From the NCBI RefSeq assembly GCF_009728935.1, contig NZ_CP034235.1, positions 2,766,001-2,830,000 of the forward strand: a stretch of 64,000 nucleotides of DNA. Direction: 5' to 3'. Below the pieces are notes generated by a model. That model was given only the letters and a program-made list of their open reading frames with translations, had not been told where the DNA came from and did not search any database. This stretch comes from Paenibacillus psychroresistens (GTDB lineage: Bacteria > Bacillota > Bacilli > Paenibacillales > NBRC-103111). A program made the position numbers and the translations under genes. Each line of letters opens with the position of its first letter. Positions within the stretch are counted from its first letter, which is position 1. Positions 8,493 to 15,982 of this stretch are shown piece after piece.

Positions 8493-9444
8493 GGTCTCCT
8501 ATTCCAATTGGATCCGTTTCATTCGCTTGTAAATATTCCAATATCTTTTTTATTTCGCTATCAAATTTATTTTCGATTTGTTTCGTTAGTTTTATGACTT
8601 CCTTTTTGTCTGTTAAGTTAATATTTTCTGGGTAATCGGTGAGGATTACCGCTAGTTTAAGCGTTACGGTTACTTTTTCGTCGTTTTCAATTGTTATTTT
8701 TCGTTTTCCATGGCTTATTTTTAGGAAGATCTTATCATTCTGATCCGTTGTGAATTCACTAGAGCCTGATTTGATGTCATCTCTAAGTAATTTTAATAAT
8801 AATCCTTGCTTGTTGCTTAACAGCAGCTTTAACTTATCTGCTTTAAACACTCCAACGCCATCGATAAATAATTTGCCCTCATCACTTCTAGATACTACCG
8901 GTAAATATACATCTTGTCCTTCTCCATAATATTGATACATAAAGGTATGGATATTATTTAAAGGAGTATTTCCATTTTCTATGTTTTGTTCAATCAGCTC
9001 GGATAAGTAAAAGGGAGAAAGCTTTAAGGTTTCAGCTAAAATCTTCCTTGCTTTATCTTTGGTAATAGTAATTGTAGTATTATCACCCTTAATAGGGTCG
9101 CGAATAACGTCGGCAGCAAGCTCAGAAATTCCTCTTTTGGCAAAGAGCTCACTAATCACACAGGTTCGCATTTTACCATATTCGGCAGGGTGTTCAGATT
9201 GATTGGAAAATGAAGTGAATATACCCATAATCGTTTGGGATTGGGAGGTCAGTAATAATAAAGGTGCTTTTTCTTGGCCTTTGCTATAATCCGGGTAAGA
9301 GGCACTGCCTTTAATGGTGTCTCCTTCAAGATCTAAACCGATACTTTGAATGATTTTGATACGATCTACAATCAGTTCGTTTATGCAGCCTGACAATAGC
9401 AAGGAAATCAACAGCAAAGTGAATAATGATTTACTCATTGTCAT
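8470..9444 (-). CDS. GerAC/GerKC-type germination lipoprotein, C-terminally truncated
   Basis: 324 residues with a lipoprotein signal (lipobox LLSGC, Cys19) and the Ger(x)C fold. The near-terminal family motif DPIGIGDRY is reached, but the gene stops seven codons later. Relatives usually continue about 40-50 residues through a Trp-rich segment, so the C-terminus is missing. The last 23 bases overlap the gerAB remnant, which suggests a deletion fused the two genes. Start ATG 9444 follows GGAGACG and overlaps the end of gerAA by 14 bases. In intact receptors this subunit is anchored outside the inner spore membrane. Confidence 0.8.
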   Translation of the reverse strand: MTMSKSLFTLLLISLLLSGCINELIVDRIKIIQSIGLDLEGDTIKGSASYPDYSKGQEKAPLLLLTSQSQTIMGIFTSFSNQSEHPAEYGKMRTCVISELFAKRGISELAADVIRDPIKGDNTTITITKDKARKILAETLKLSPFYLSELIEQNIENGNTPLNNIHTFMYQYYGEGQDVYLPVVSRSDEGKLFIDGVGVFKADKLKLLLSNKQGLLLKLLRDDIKSGSSEFTTDQNDKIFLKISHGKRKITIENDEKVTVTLKLAVILTDYPENINLTDKKEVIKLTKQIENKFDSEIKKILEYLQANETDPIGIGDRYQSKAG

Positions 9445-10903
9445 AATCGTCTCCTATATCTTTATGCTTATGTGGCTTAAATTTCTCGGTTTTTAGTGGG
9501 CGTAAGAAACCAGGGCGATTAATAATAATGCTTAAGGAGGAGCGAATAATACTATCCGCAAATTGTTTATAGCGAAAAGGGTAAAATGGAACGAGGTAGG
9601 GAGTGCCCAATGACTTCAACCGCAAAAGATGGCTTATAAGAAACACGACCCCAACCATAATGCCCAATGCACCCCAAATCGCAGCTAAGAGCATTAAAGG
9701 GAATCTGAAAAAACGCAAGGTGTTTGACATTTTAAAAATAGGTGTTGTAAAGGAAGCTAATGCAGAAAGCGAAACAATAATAATTAGAATACTGCTTGTC
9801 AAACCGGCTTGCACGGCTGCTTGGCCCAGGATGATACCCCCAACAATTCCCAAGGTTTGTCCAATCTTAGTGGGCAATCTAGCTCCGGCTTCACGCAATA
9901 GTTCAACTGTAATTTCTAAGAATATGACTTCAAGAAAAGGGGAAAAGGGAACATTAACGCGGGATTCGATAATGGGACCTAACATTGCTTTGGGAATGAT
10001 ATTATAGTGAAAGGTTAAAAGTGCCACATAAAAGGAGGATGCAAAGATAGAGAAAAAGATGGCCACATAACGGATGATACGAAAAAACGAGCCCAATACC
10101 CATGGTAAATAATAATCTTCAGGCGAAATGAAAAAATCAAACAGATTTGCGGGGCCAGCAATGGCGTAAGGAGAACCACTGCTTATTAAAGCAACCTGTC
10201 CGCTAATTAGAGCATATTTAATTCGGTCTACTCGTTCAGATGTCACAAATAAAGGAAAAGGCGTGTTGGAGTTATCAGCAATAACCTGATCGAGAAAAGA
10301 GCTGTCAAAAACTACATCCATATCTATAGCCGTAAGTCTTTGTCTAACCGTATTTATGTGCTGTGGATTTGTAACTCCATCTATATAAGCGAGAACTACT
10401 CGCGTTTTTGAAATTGAACCCACTATATTCTCCTCGAAAAAAAGCTTCTCAGAGATGATTCCTTTGCGAATTAAATGCAAATTGGTATCCAGATCCTCGA
10501 CAAAACCAACTTTTGGCCCGACAACACTGTATTCATTTTCAGAATCATTGTAAGGACGATACCCTGTTTTGGAATCGTCAATTGAAATTAAAATCCCTGC
10601 GTTTAAATCGGATTCCATCTGCAGATAAATAGCACCAGTGAGTAAGCTTTGAATAACTTCCGCCAGATCAGAAGACAGCTTGATCTCTTCAATTGGAATT
10701 AACCTTTTCACATCATCCAAATCAGTTAGTTCATCTGTATTTAGTTGCAGGAAAGAAAGAATATCGTGGTGAATTTGTTCTCCATTGACTACAGACTTAT
10801 AGAAAGAAAAATATAAAGGCTGATTATTAAAGGGGATGCTAAATTGTACAAAGTCATTTGATTTTATAGTTTCTTTTAAGAATATATGTAGGTTGCTTTG
10901 TAT
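9431..10903 (-). CDS. GerAA/GerKA-type germinant receptor A subunit, apparent ATA start
   Basis: A GerA (PF03323) protein with a soluble N-terminal part and about four to five C-terminal membrane helices, with family blocks YIDGVTNPQHIN, MDVVFDSSFLDQV and EVIFLEITVELLREAGARLP. In-frame family-like sequence (SNLHIFLKETIKSNDFVQF) extends upstream of the first usual start (TTG 10720) to an ATA at 10903, seven bases after AGGTGG. Counted from there it is 490 residues, the normal length. ATG has apparently become ATA, or the gene uses a very rare start. It heads a three-gene ger operon whose other members are damaged. Confidence 0.8.
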   Translation of the reverse strand: MQSNLHIFLKETIKSNDFVQFSIPFNNQPLYFSFYKSVVNGEQIHHDILSFLQLNTDELTDLDDVKRLIPIEEIKLSSDLAEVIQSLLTGAIYLQMESDLNAGILISIDDSKTGYRPYNDSENEYSVVGPKVGFVEDLDTNLHLIRKGIISEKLFFEENIVGSISKTRVVLAYIDGVTNPQHINTVRQRLTAIDMDVVFDSSFLDQVIADNSNTPFPLFVTSERVDRIKYALISGQVALISSGSPYAIAGPANLFDFFISPEDYYLPWVLGSFFRIIRYVAIFFSIFASSFYVALLTFHYNIIPKAMLGPIIESRVNVPFSPFLEVIFLEITVELLREAGARLPTKIGQTLGIVGGIILGQAAVQAGLTSSILIIIVSLSALASFTTPIFKMSNTLRFFRFPLMLLAAIWGALGIMVGVVFLISHLLRLKSLGTPYLVPFYPFRYKQFADSIIRSSLSIIINRPGFLRPLKTEKFKPHKHKDIGDDYDNE

Positions 10904-11271
10904 GGTAAAACCACCTGTCAGGAATGTTTAATAGTATCCTTATTATGATTTTAATAGTAAAAAATATACTTTAATTCAAATACACGTGAGAGTGAACTGC
11001 GCTGAGGTGTATTTTACTTGCTAAATAATGATAACTTAATGTAATGTGATTGGTATGTATACTGATATATTAATATAAAAATTATGAGGGCTGGGGAAGG
11101 AAAGTGGCTATCTATTCTAAAGTGATAAGGCTGCCATTCACATTGATCTTGATGCACGGCTAATTATCGGCGAATTCACAGCAAAGGCTAGGGTGAATTA
11201 ATTTTCTATAGTTGTCATAAATAGTATTTAAATAGCATATAATGATATGTAATTTTTTGGAGTAAATATTA
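10904..11271. other. Divergent intergenic region, no gene seen
   Basis: The 5' region between the ger operon and the mannan operon. It is AT-rich. One weak 19-codon frame with GTG behind GGGAAGGAAA (about 11104) ends at TAA and has no recognisable content. I see no RNA gene here. Confidence 0.5.
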
Positions 11272-11300
11272 TTGACATATTATTATAAAACTAATATAAT
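11272..11300 (+). promoter_or_regulatory. Sigma-A promoter of the mannan-type ABC operon
   Basis: A perfect TTGACA (11272-11277) is followed after exactly 17 bases by a perfect TATAAT (11295-11300). Confidence 0.88.
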
Positions 11301-11319
11301 AAGTTTTGTGAGGTAGCGG

Positions 11320-11333
11320 TGTAAGCGCTAACA
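11320..11333 (+). promoter_or_regulatory. cre box (CcpA-type catabolite repression operator)
   Basis: TGTAAGCGCTAACA fits the catabolite-responsive-element consensus TGWAARCGYTWWCA. It starts 19 bases after the -10 box, so bound repressor would block early elongation. A dedicated LacI-family regulator would be an alternative reader. Confidence 0.8.
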
Positions 11334-11366
11334 GATTTTATTTTTTCTTCATGAAGGGAGTCGGCT

Positions 11367-11414
11367 ATGAGTGGAATTAAGAAGGTTATTTGGGGCATTG
11401 CCCCTCTAACATAG
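11367..11414 (+). CDS. Possible 15-residue leader peptide
   Basis: ATG 11367 follows GAAGGGAG and encodes MSGIKKVIWGIAPLT before TAG. Codons 10-14 overlap a small hairpin GGGGC-att-GCCCC. It lies in the mRNA leader between the cre box and the binding-protein gene. Whether it is translated or is an RNA structure only is not clear. Confidence 0.3.
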   Translation: MSGIKKVIWGIAPLT

Positions 11415-11446
11415 ATTATCTTTATCATAAATAGGGAGGAATAAAG

Positions 11447-12799
11447 ATGAAAAAATGGCTTTCAATTTCAACAGCACTTATTATGTTACTTGTTATTATG
11501 GCGGGGTGCAGCTCTAAGGATGCGACTGAAACTCCAGCAGCTGCATCAGCACCAGCAGCAACAGCTGGGGCAACAGCGGCAGCAACAGAAGCTCCGGCAG
11601 TAACAGCCGAGCCTGCAGCAGCACCGATTGAGATAACCTATTGGGGTGATTGGGGTGGGGAAGGCCAGAAGCAATTTGAAACCATGACCGAGGCATTTAA
11701 TAAATCACAATCCAAAATTCATGTGACTTATGTGCTCCAAGAAGATATGGTTACTAAGTTCTTAACTGCAGCTTCTTCAGGTGGTTCGCCTGATATTATG
11801 TTCTGGGACAGATGGCGGACTTCGTTATACGCTTCGAAGAATGTGATTCATCCAATTGACGAATATATGAAGAAAGATAACATTAATGCAGCGGATTTTT
11901 ATGATGAAGCGCTTAAAGAAATGACAGCAGGCGGCAAGCTTTACGGATTGCCATTGACAGTGGATGCGCGTGCGTTATTCTATAATAAGAAGATGTTTGC
12001 GGATAAAGGCATTACGCCGCCAACAAACTGGCCTGAACTACAAGAAGCAGCTAAGAAGCTAACGGTTTGGGACGGGAAGAAGCTAGTTGTTTCAGGACTT
12101 TCCATGCAGGATACAGGCTTGTTCAATATGTGGCTGCAGCAAGCAGGCGGGACAATGCTAACAGATGATTTGACTAAAACTAACTTCAACAATGAAAAAG
12201 GCAAGCAAGTTTTGGATTTCTGGGATCAGTTAATTAATAAAGATAAAGTTTATAAAGTTGGTTTTGAAAGCGGTTTAGGCGAAGGTACAGATGCTTTTGC
12301 AACTGGTAAAGTAGCTATGCTATACACAGGACCTTGGAACATTTCAACTTATAAAAAATTCGGCAAAGATTTGGATTTCGGGATAGTTCCAGCTCCAGCA
12401 GGACCAAATGGTGATAAAGGCAGCGTTATGGGTGGGTTCTCACTTGTTATCCCAGAGGGCTCGAAGAATAAAGAAGCTGCTTGGGAATTTGAGAAATGGT
12501 GGCTTGCACAGCCTGAGAATGCATTGTTATATGCAAAAACAAGTATGAACCTGCCTGGTAATAAAAATGCGATTCAAGATCCGTTCTTTAAGGATGATCC
12601 ATTCTGGAAGCCAATCTTAGATTCATTGGAATTTGCCAAGATTCGTCCACAGCATCCTGGTTATTCTGTAATGGAAGGTGACGGTTTACAAGCAAATCTC
12701 GATTTATTCTTACAAGGCAAACAAGATGCAGCGACTACCTTGAAGAAAGCACAAGAACAAGGCGATAAGCTTCTGGAACAGAACGCGGCAGGAAAATAA
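11447..12799 (+). CDS. Sugar ABC transporter substrate-binding lipoprotein (UgpB/MalE-like)
   Basis: 450 residues with lipobox IMAGC (Cys21), an Ala/Pro/Thr-rich linker (about 25-60) and a family-1 extracellular solute-binding fold (SBP_bac_1: AFATGKVAMLYTGPWNIS, GGFSLVIPEGSKNKEAAWEF). It captures an oligosaccharide outside the membrane for the two permeases that follow. Two GH76 enzymes in the same unit suggest an alpha-mannan oligosaccharide ligand (inference). Start ATG 11447 follows GGGAGGAA. No ATPase is encoded here, so a shared MsmX/MsiK-like ATPase is expected elsewhere. Confidence 0.92.
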   Translation: MKKWLSISTALIMLLVIMAGCSSKDATETPAAASAPAATAGATAAATEAPAVTAEPAAAPIEITYWGDWGGEGQKQFETMTEAFNKSQSKIHVTYVLQEDMVTKFLTAASSGGSPDIMFWDRWRTSLYASKNVIHPIDEYMKKDNINAADFYDEALKEMTAGGKLYGLPLTVDARALFYNKKMFADKGITPPTNWPELQEAAKKLTVWDGKKLVVSGLSMQDTGLFNMWLQQAGGTMLTDDLTKTNFNNEKGKQVLDFWDQLINKDKVYKVGFESGLGEGTDAFATGKVAMLYTGPWNISTYKKFGKDLDFGIVPAPAGPNGDKGSVMGGFSLVIPEGSKNKEAAWEFEKWWLAQPENALLYAKTSMNLPGNKNAIQDPFFKDDPFWKPILDSLEFAKIRPQHPGYSVMEGDGLQANLDLFLQGKQDAATTLKKAQEQGDKLLEQNAAGK

Positions 12800-12806
12800 T
12801 AGTGTT

Positions 12807-12844
12807 GAAAGCTAGGAAGGGGGAGCAATCCCCCTTTTGCTTTC
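12807..12844 (+). promoter_or_regulatory. Intercistronic hairpin downstream of the binding-protein gene
   Basis: GAAAGC...GCTTTC form an outer stem, and AAGGGGGA (12817-12824) pairs with TCCCCCTT (12829-12836) as the inner stem. It lies between the binding-protein and permease genes without a full T-tract, so it more likely protects the upstream mRNA or attenuates readthrough than terminates fully. Confidence 0.65.
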
Positions 12845-12858
12845 TGAAAGGAGGTTCT

Positions 12859-13743
12859 ATGTCATCGAGAAACCGAATAGGTACGCATCAGGCGAGAATG
12901 GGCTATTTGTTTATTACTCCGACATTGTTTCTATTTATTGTATTCACCATTATTCCAGTGATTATGGCACTTTATCTCAGCTTTACTAATTATGATGTAG
13001 TCAGTCGCAATGATTGGGTGGGATTGGCCAACTACAAGCGAATTATAGATGATGCTATTTTATTGATTTCATTCAAAAATATTCTGTATTATGCGGTTTT
13101 ATTCATTCCGTTAAATGTGATTTGTTCATTAGGTCTAGCCTTGTTGTTCTATCGCAGTCGGTTGGGCTTTAAGCTGTTTCGGACAGCAGGCTATATGCCA
13201 ACACTTACCTCGGGAGTTGCTGCGGCAACGGTATGGATCTTCTTATTGAACCCGGAGTATGGATTTATTAATGAAATGCTAGCTAAGATTGGAATTGTAG
13301 GTCCATCATGGCTTGCCCAAATGCCCTATGCCATGTTCTCGATTGTGTTCGTTACCTTGTGGCAAAGCATCGGTGCCAATATGGTTATCTACCTGGCGGG
13401 ACTTAATGGCGTGCCGGATCATCTGTATGAATCCGCTAACTTGGACGGAGCCAATAGCTGGCAATCCTTTCGTTATATTACATGGCCCTCATTGCGGCCA
13501 ACGACCTTTTTTGTAAGTACGATGTCGATTATTGGTGCGCTGCAATTGTTTGATCAGGCCTATATTCTCACAAAAGGCGGACCGGCGAATTCAACTAAAA
13601 CCGTGGTTTATCACATTTATCAGCAAGGGATGGGTCAGCTGCAAATGGGCTACGCCGACGCTATGGCTTTCGTGCTTGCTTTTGTTATCCTGACAATCTC
13701 ATTGATCAACATGCGTTTAAATAAAGAAGAATCTATGGTTTAG
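12859..13743 (+). CDS. Sugar ABC transporter permease (UgpA/MalF-like)
   Basis: 294 residues from ATG 12859, chosen because AAAGGAGG lies seven bases upstream; the frame is open to 12802 but that part lacks a ribosome site. There are six membrane helices and the coupling loop near LYESANLDGANSWQSFRYITWPSL (written here as its core ESANLDGANSWQ), typical of carbohydrate-uptake-1 permeases. It pairs with the next gene product. Confidence 0.92.
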   Translation: MSSRNRIGTHQARMGYLFITPTLFLFIVFTIIPVIMALYLSFTNYDVVSRNDWVGLANYKRIIDDAILLISFKNILYYAVLFIPLNVICSLGLALLFYRSRLGFKLFRTAGYMPTLTSGVAAATVWIFLLNPEYGFINEMLAKIGIVGPSWLAQMPYAMFSIVFVTLWQSIGANMVIYLAGLNGVPDHLYESANLDGANSWQSFRYITWPSLRPTTFFVSTMSIIGALQLFDQAYILTKGGPANSTKTVVYHIYQQGMGQLQMGYADAMAFVLAFVILTISLINMRLNKEESMV

Positions 13744-13755
13744 GAAGTGAGTCAC

Positions 13756-14622
13756 ATGAAACCAAAGCATTGGAGAGAGGCCTTTCTCTACTTAATTAGC
13801 ATAGTTGTAGCCCTTATTATGCTAATGCCTTTTATATGGAGTTTAGTTACTTCTCTGCGACCGGATGAAGAAATTATTAAGCTGCCGATTCAATGGATTC
13901 CTTCGCGAATTACCTTTGAGCATTATAAACAGGCATTTGAGCTTGTGCCATTTGCGTTATATTTCAAAAACTCGTTTTATCTTGCTGCGATGGGCACATT
14001 ATTCAATCTAGTTTTCGCCTCTTTAAGCGGTTACGCGCTTGCTAAGCTGTATTTTCCGGCTAGAGATCTCATTTTTAAAATACTTTTGTCTGCTATGATG
14101 ATTCCTTCTGTAGTTACCTTGATCCCTACTTTTTTCGTGCTCAAGCATATGCCGTTTCTAGGCGGCAATGATATTCTTGGTGCAGGTGGCGATGGTCTTC
14201 TAAACACTTTTTGGGCTATTATTCTGCCGGGTGCTTCGGGATCCTTTGCTGTATTCATGATGCGACAATTTTTCTTTGCTTTACCAAATGATCTTCAAGA
14301 GGTCTCACGAATTGAAGGAGCCGGGGAGTTTCGGATCTTCTGGAATATCTACGTTCCTTTAACCAAACCGGCATTAGCGACATTGGGAATCTTCACCTTT
14401 CAAGCGGGCTGGAACAGCTTCTTGGGGCCGCTGATTTACCTGAACGATCCGAAAATGAAAACCATTCAGCAGGGCTTAGCTGCTTTTTCCTACAATAAAC
14501 ATGTTGATTTCGGACCCTTAATGGCAGGCGCGCTAGTTTCTATTTTACCGATTCTGATCTTGTTTTTGCTGCTGCAGCGTTATTTTGTACAAGGGATTGC
14601 TTTTACAGGTACTAAGGGGTAA
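13756..14622 (+). CDS. Sugar ABC transporter permease (UgpE/MalG-like)
   Basis: 288 residues from ATG 13756, with AGGAAGTGAG just upstream; a GTG nine bases earlier is too close to that site. There are six membrane helices and the EAA-type loop EVSRIEGAGEFRIFWNIYVP. It forms the channel with the preceding permease. It begins 12 bases after the previous stop, so the two are co-translated. Confidence 0.92.
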   Translation: MKPKHWREAFLYLISIVVALIMLMPFIWSLVTSLRPDEEIIKLPIQWIPSRITFEHYKQAFELVPFALYFKNSFYLAAMGTLFNLVFASLSGYALAKLYFPARDLIFKILLSAMMIPSVVTLIPTFFVLKHMPFLGGNDILGAGGDGLLNTFWAIILPGASGSFAVFMMRQFFFALPNDLQEVSRIEGAGEFRIFWNIYVPLTKPALATLGIFTFQAGWNSFLGPLIYLNDPKMKTIQQGLAAFSYNKHVDFGPLMAGALVSILPILILFLLLQRYFVQGIAFTGTKG

Positions 14623-14642
14623 TTCTAGGGTGGTGAAGGATT

Positions 14643-15806
14643 ATGAGGCGTAAAAGTCTCATGTTGAGGACATTTTTTGCAATTATTATCATCATTATAG
14701 TGCTGGGAGTCGAGAAAATGCTGAATCAAGAAAATGAGACAATTAAGCCACAAACGAATATACCGCAGGATTTATGGGAGCAACGAGCAAATTTAGCGCA
14801 GGAAGGCTTGATCACACAATTTTGGAATCAAAAACGCAATATGTTTGACAACCTAAGTCCTTGTTATGATTTATGCAATGAGCGATTTCATTATTGGTGG
14901 CAAGCGCATGCTGTTGAGACGTTGGTTGATGCGCTGGTTAGAACAGGCGATGTGCAATACAGCCAATATTTAGCTGATTTCTATCAAGGTATTGTTGAAC
15001 ATAATGGTGGAGTGCTGCCGAATGAACTTTATGATGATATGGAATGGATGGCAATAGGATGGCTTCGCGCTTATCAAGCAACAAAGCTCGATACCTATAA
15101 GCAAGCTGCGCTTACACTTTGGGAAGACATTAAAGGCGGTTGGAACGATAACCAAGGTGGCGGAATTGCTTGGCAGAAATCACAGCTTGATTATAAGAAT
15201 ACACCTGCGAACGCACCAGCAGTCATTCTTGCGGCACGTTTATTCGCGGAATTCGGGAATGCCGATGATTTGACATGGGCTAAGAAGATATATGATTGGC
15301 AGCGGGAGCATTTAGTTGATCCAGATAGCGGATTTGTATGGGATGGCATGAACCGTTTGGGCGATGGGCAAATCGATTATACATGGGAATTTACTTATTG
15401 CCAAGGTGTGTATATCGGTGCTGGAGTTGAGCTTTATCGCATTACTGGAGACAAAGCTTATCTTAACGATGCATCTCGTACTTTGCACGCTGCTAAGCTT
15501 AGGTTGGCGAACCCGGTGACAGGTATTTTACCGGTCGAAGGTGCAGGCGATGGCGGATTATTCAAAGGAATCATGATTCGTTATGTCGGAGAGCTTGTAC
15601 TGGAAGACCCTACACAATCAGAGGCGCTAGATTTACTGAAAACCAATGCGGCAAGCTTATGGGATTCAGGGCGTGATGCAAAACGACAGATATTCAGTGA
15701 TACCTGGACTTCAGTACCGGATCCCGCCGTAGAGCTAAGCGTAAATTTAAGTGGTGTTATTCTTGTTGAGCAGATGGCTCGGCTAGAAAAAAGCGGATTG
15801 CTGTAA
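14643..15806 (+). CDS. GH76 family glycoside hydrolase (alpha-1,6-mannanase-like), membrane-anchored
   Basis: 387 residues. An N-terminal hydrophobic helix (about 8-24) has no clear cleavage site, so it looks like a signal anchor. The (alpha/alpha)6 domain has the GH76 catalytic Asp pair in YDDMEW (Asp131, Asp132) and Trp/Gly-rich strips such as GGWNDNQGGGIAWQ. Family members cleave alpha-1,6-mannan backbones. It is 20 bases after the second permease in the same operon, consistent with processing imported or surface-bound mannan fragments. Confidence 0.87.
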   Translation: MRRKSLMLRTFFAIIIIIIVLGVEKMLNQENETIKPQTNIPQDLWEQRANLAQEGLITQFWNQKRNMFDNLSPCYDLCNERFHYWWQAHAVETLVDALVRTGDVQYSQYLADFYQGIVEHNGGVLPNELYDDMEWMAIGWLRAYQATKLDTYKQAALTLWEDIKGGWNDNQGGGIAWQKSQLDYKNTPANAPAVILAARLFAEFGNADDLTWAKKIYDWQREHLVDPDSGFVWDGMNRLGDGQIDYTWEFTYCQGVYIGAGVELYRITGDKAYLNDASRTLHAAKLRLANPVTGILPVEGAGDGGLFKGIMIRYVGELVLEDPTQSEALDLLKTNAASLWDSGRDAKRQIFSDTWTSVPDPAVELSVNLSGVILVEQMARLEKSGLL

Positions 15807-15869
15807 TTTAGGAGGGGGCAGTTAAATATGCCCCTTATTAGCTTAAACTACATTGAAATTTAATCATTT

Positions 15870-15883
15870 TGTAAGCGTTTACA
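15870..15883 (+). promoter_or_regulatory. cre box upstream of the second GH76 gene
   Basis: TGTAAGCGTTTACA is a palindromic match to the cre consensus. It lies 113 bases before the secreted GH76 start, suggesting separate catabolite control of that gene. Confidence 0.75.
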
Positions 15884-15895
15884 TAATAAATACTT

Positions 15896-15955
15896 AAGGA
15901 GGTGATAGGTAAATAAGTGGAAAGAAGCTTCGAACTTTAAATCGCGAGCTTATTT
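15896..15955 (+). promoter_or_regulatory. Structured leader with an orphan perfect ribosome site
   Basis: AAGGAGGTGAT (15896-15906) is an exact anti-16S match but no ATG follows at the right distance. The nearest frame is a GTG at 15917 of seven codons (MERSFEL). AAATAAG (15911-15917) can pair with CTTATTT (15949-15955), with GCTTCG/CGCGAGC-type pairing inside. It may be a leader peptide, a standby ribosome site or a decayed start. Confidence 0.35.
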
Positions 15956-15982
15956 GTTAAAAAAACTATTTTAGGAGATGAA

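Noticed and set aside
11104..11163. 19-codon frame with GTG start before the mannan promoter
   Set aside because: It lies upstream of the best promoter and has no recognisable content.
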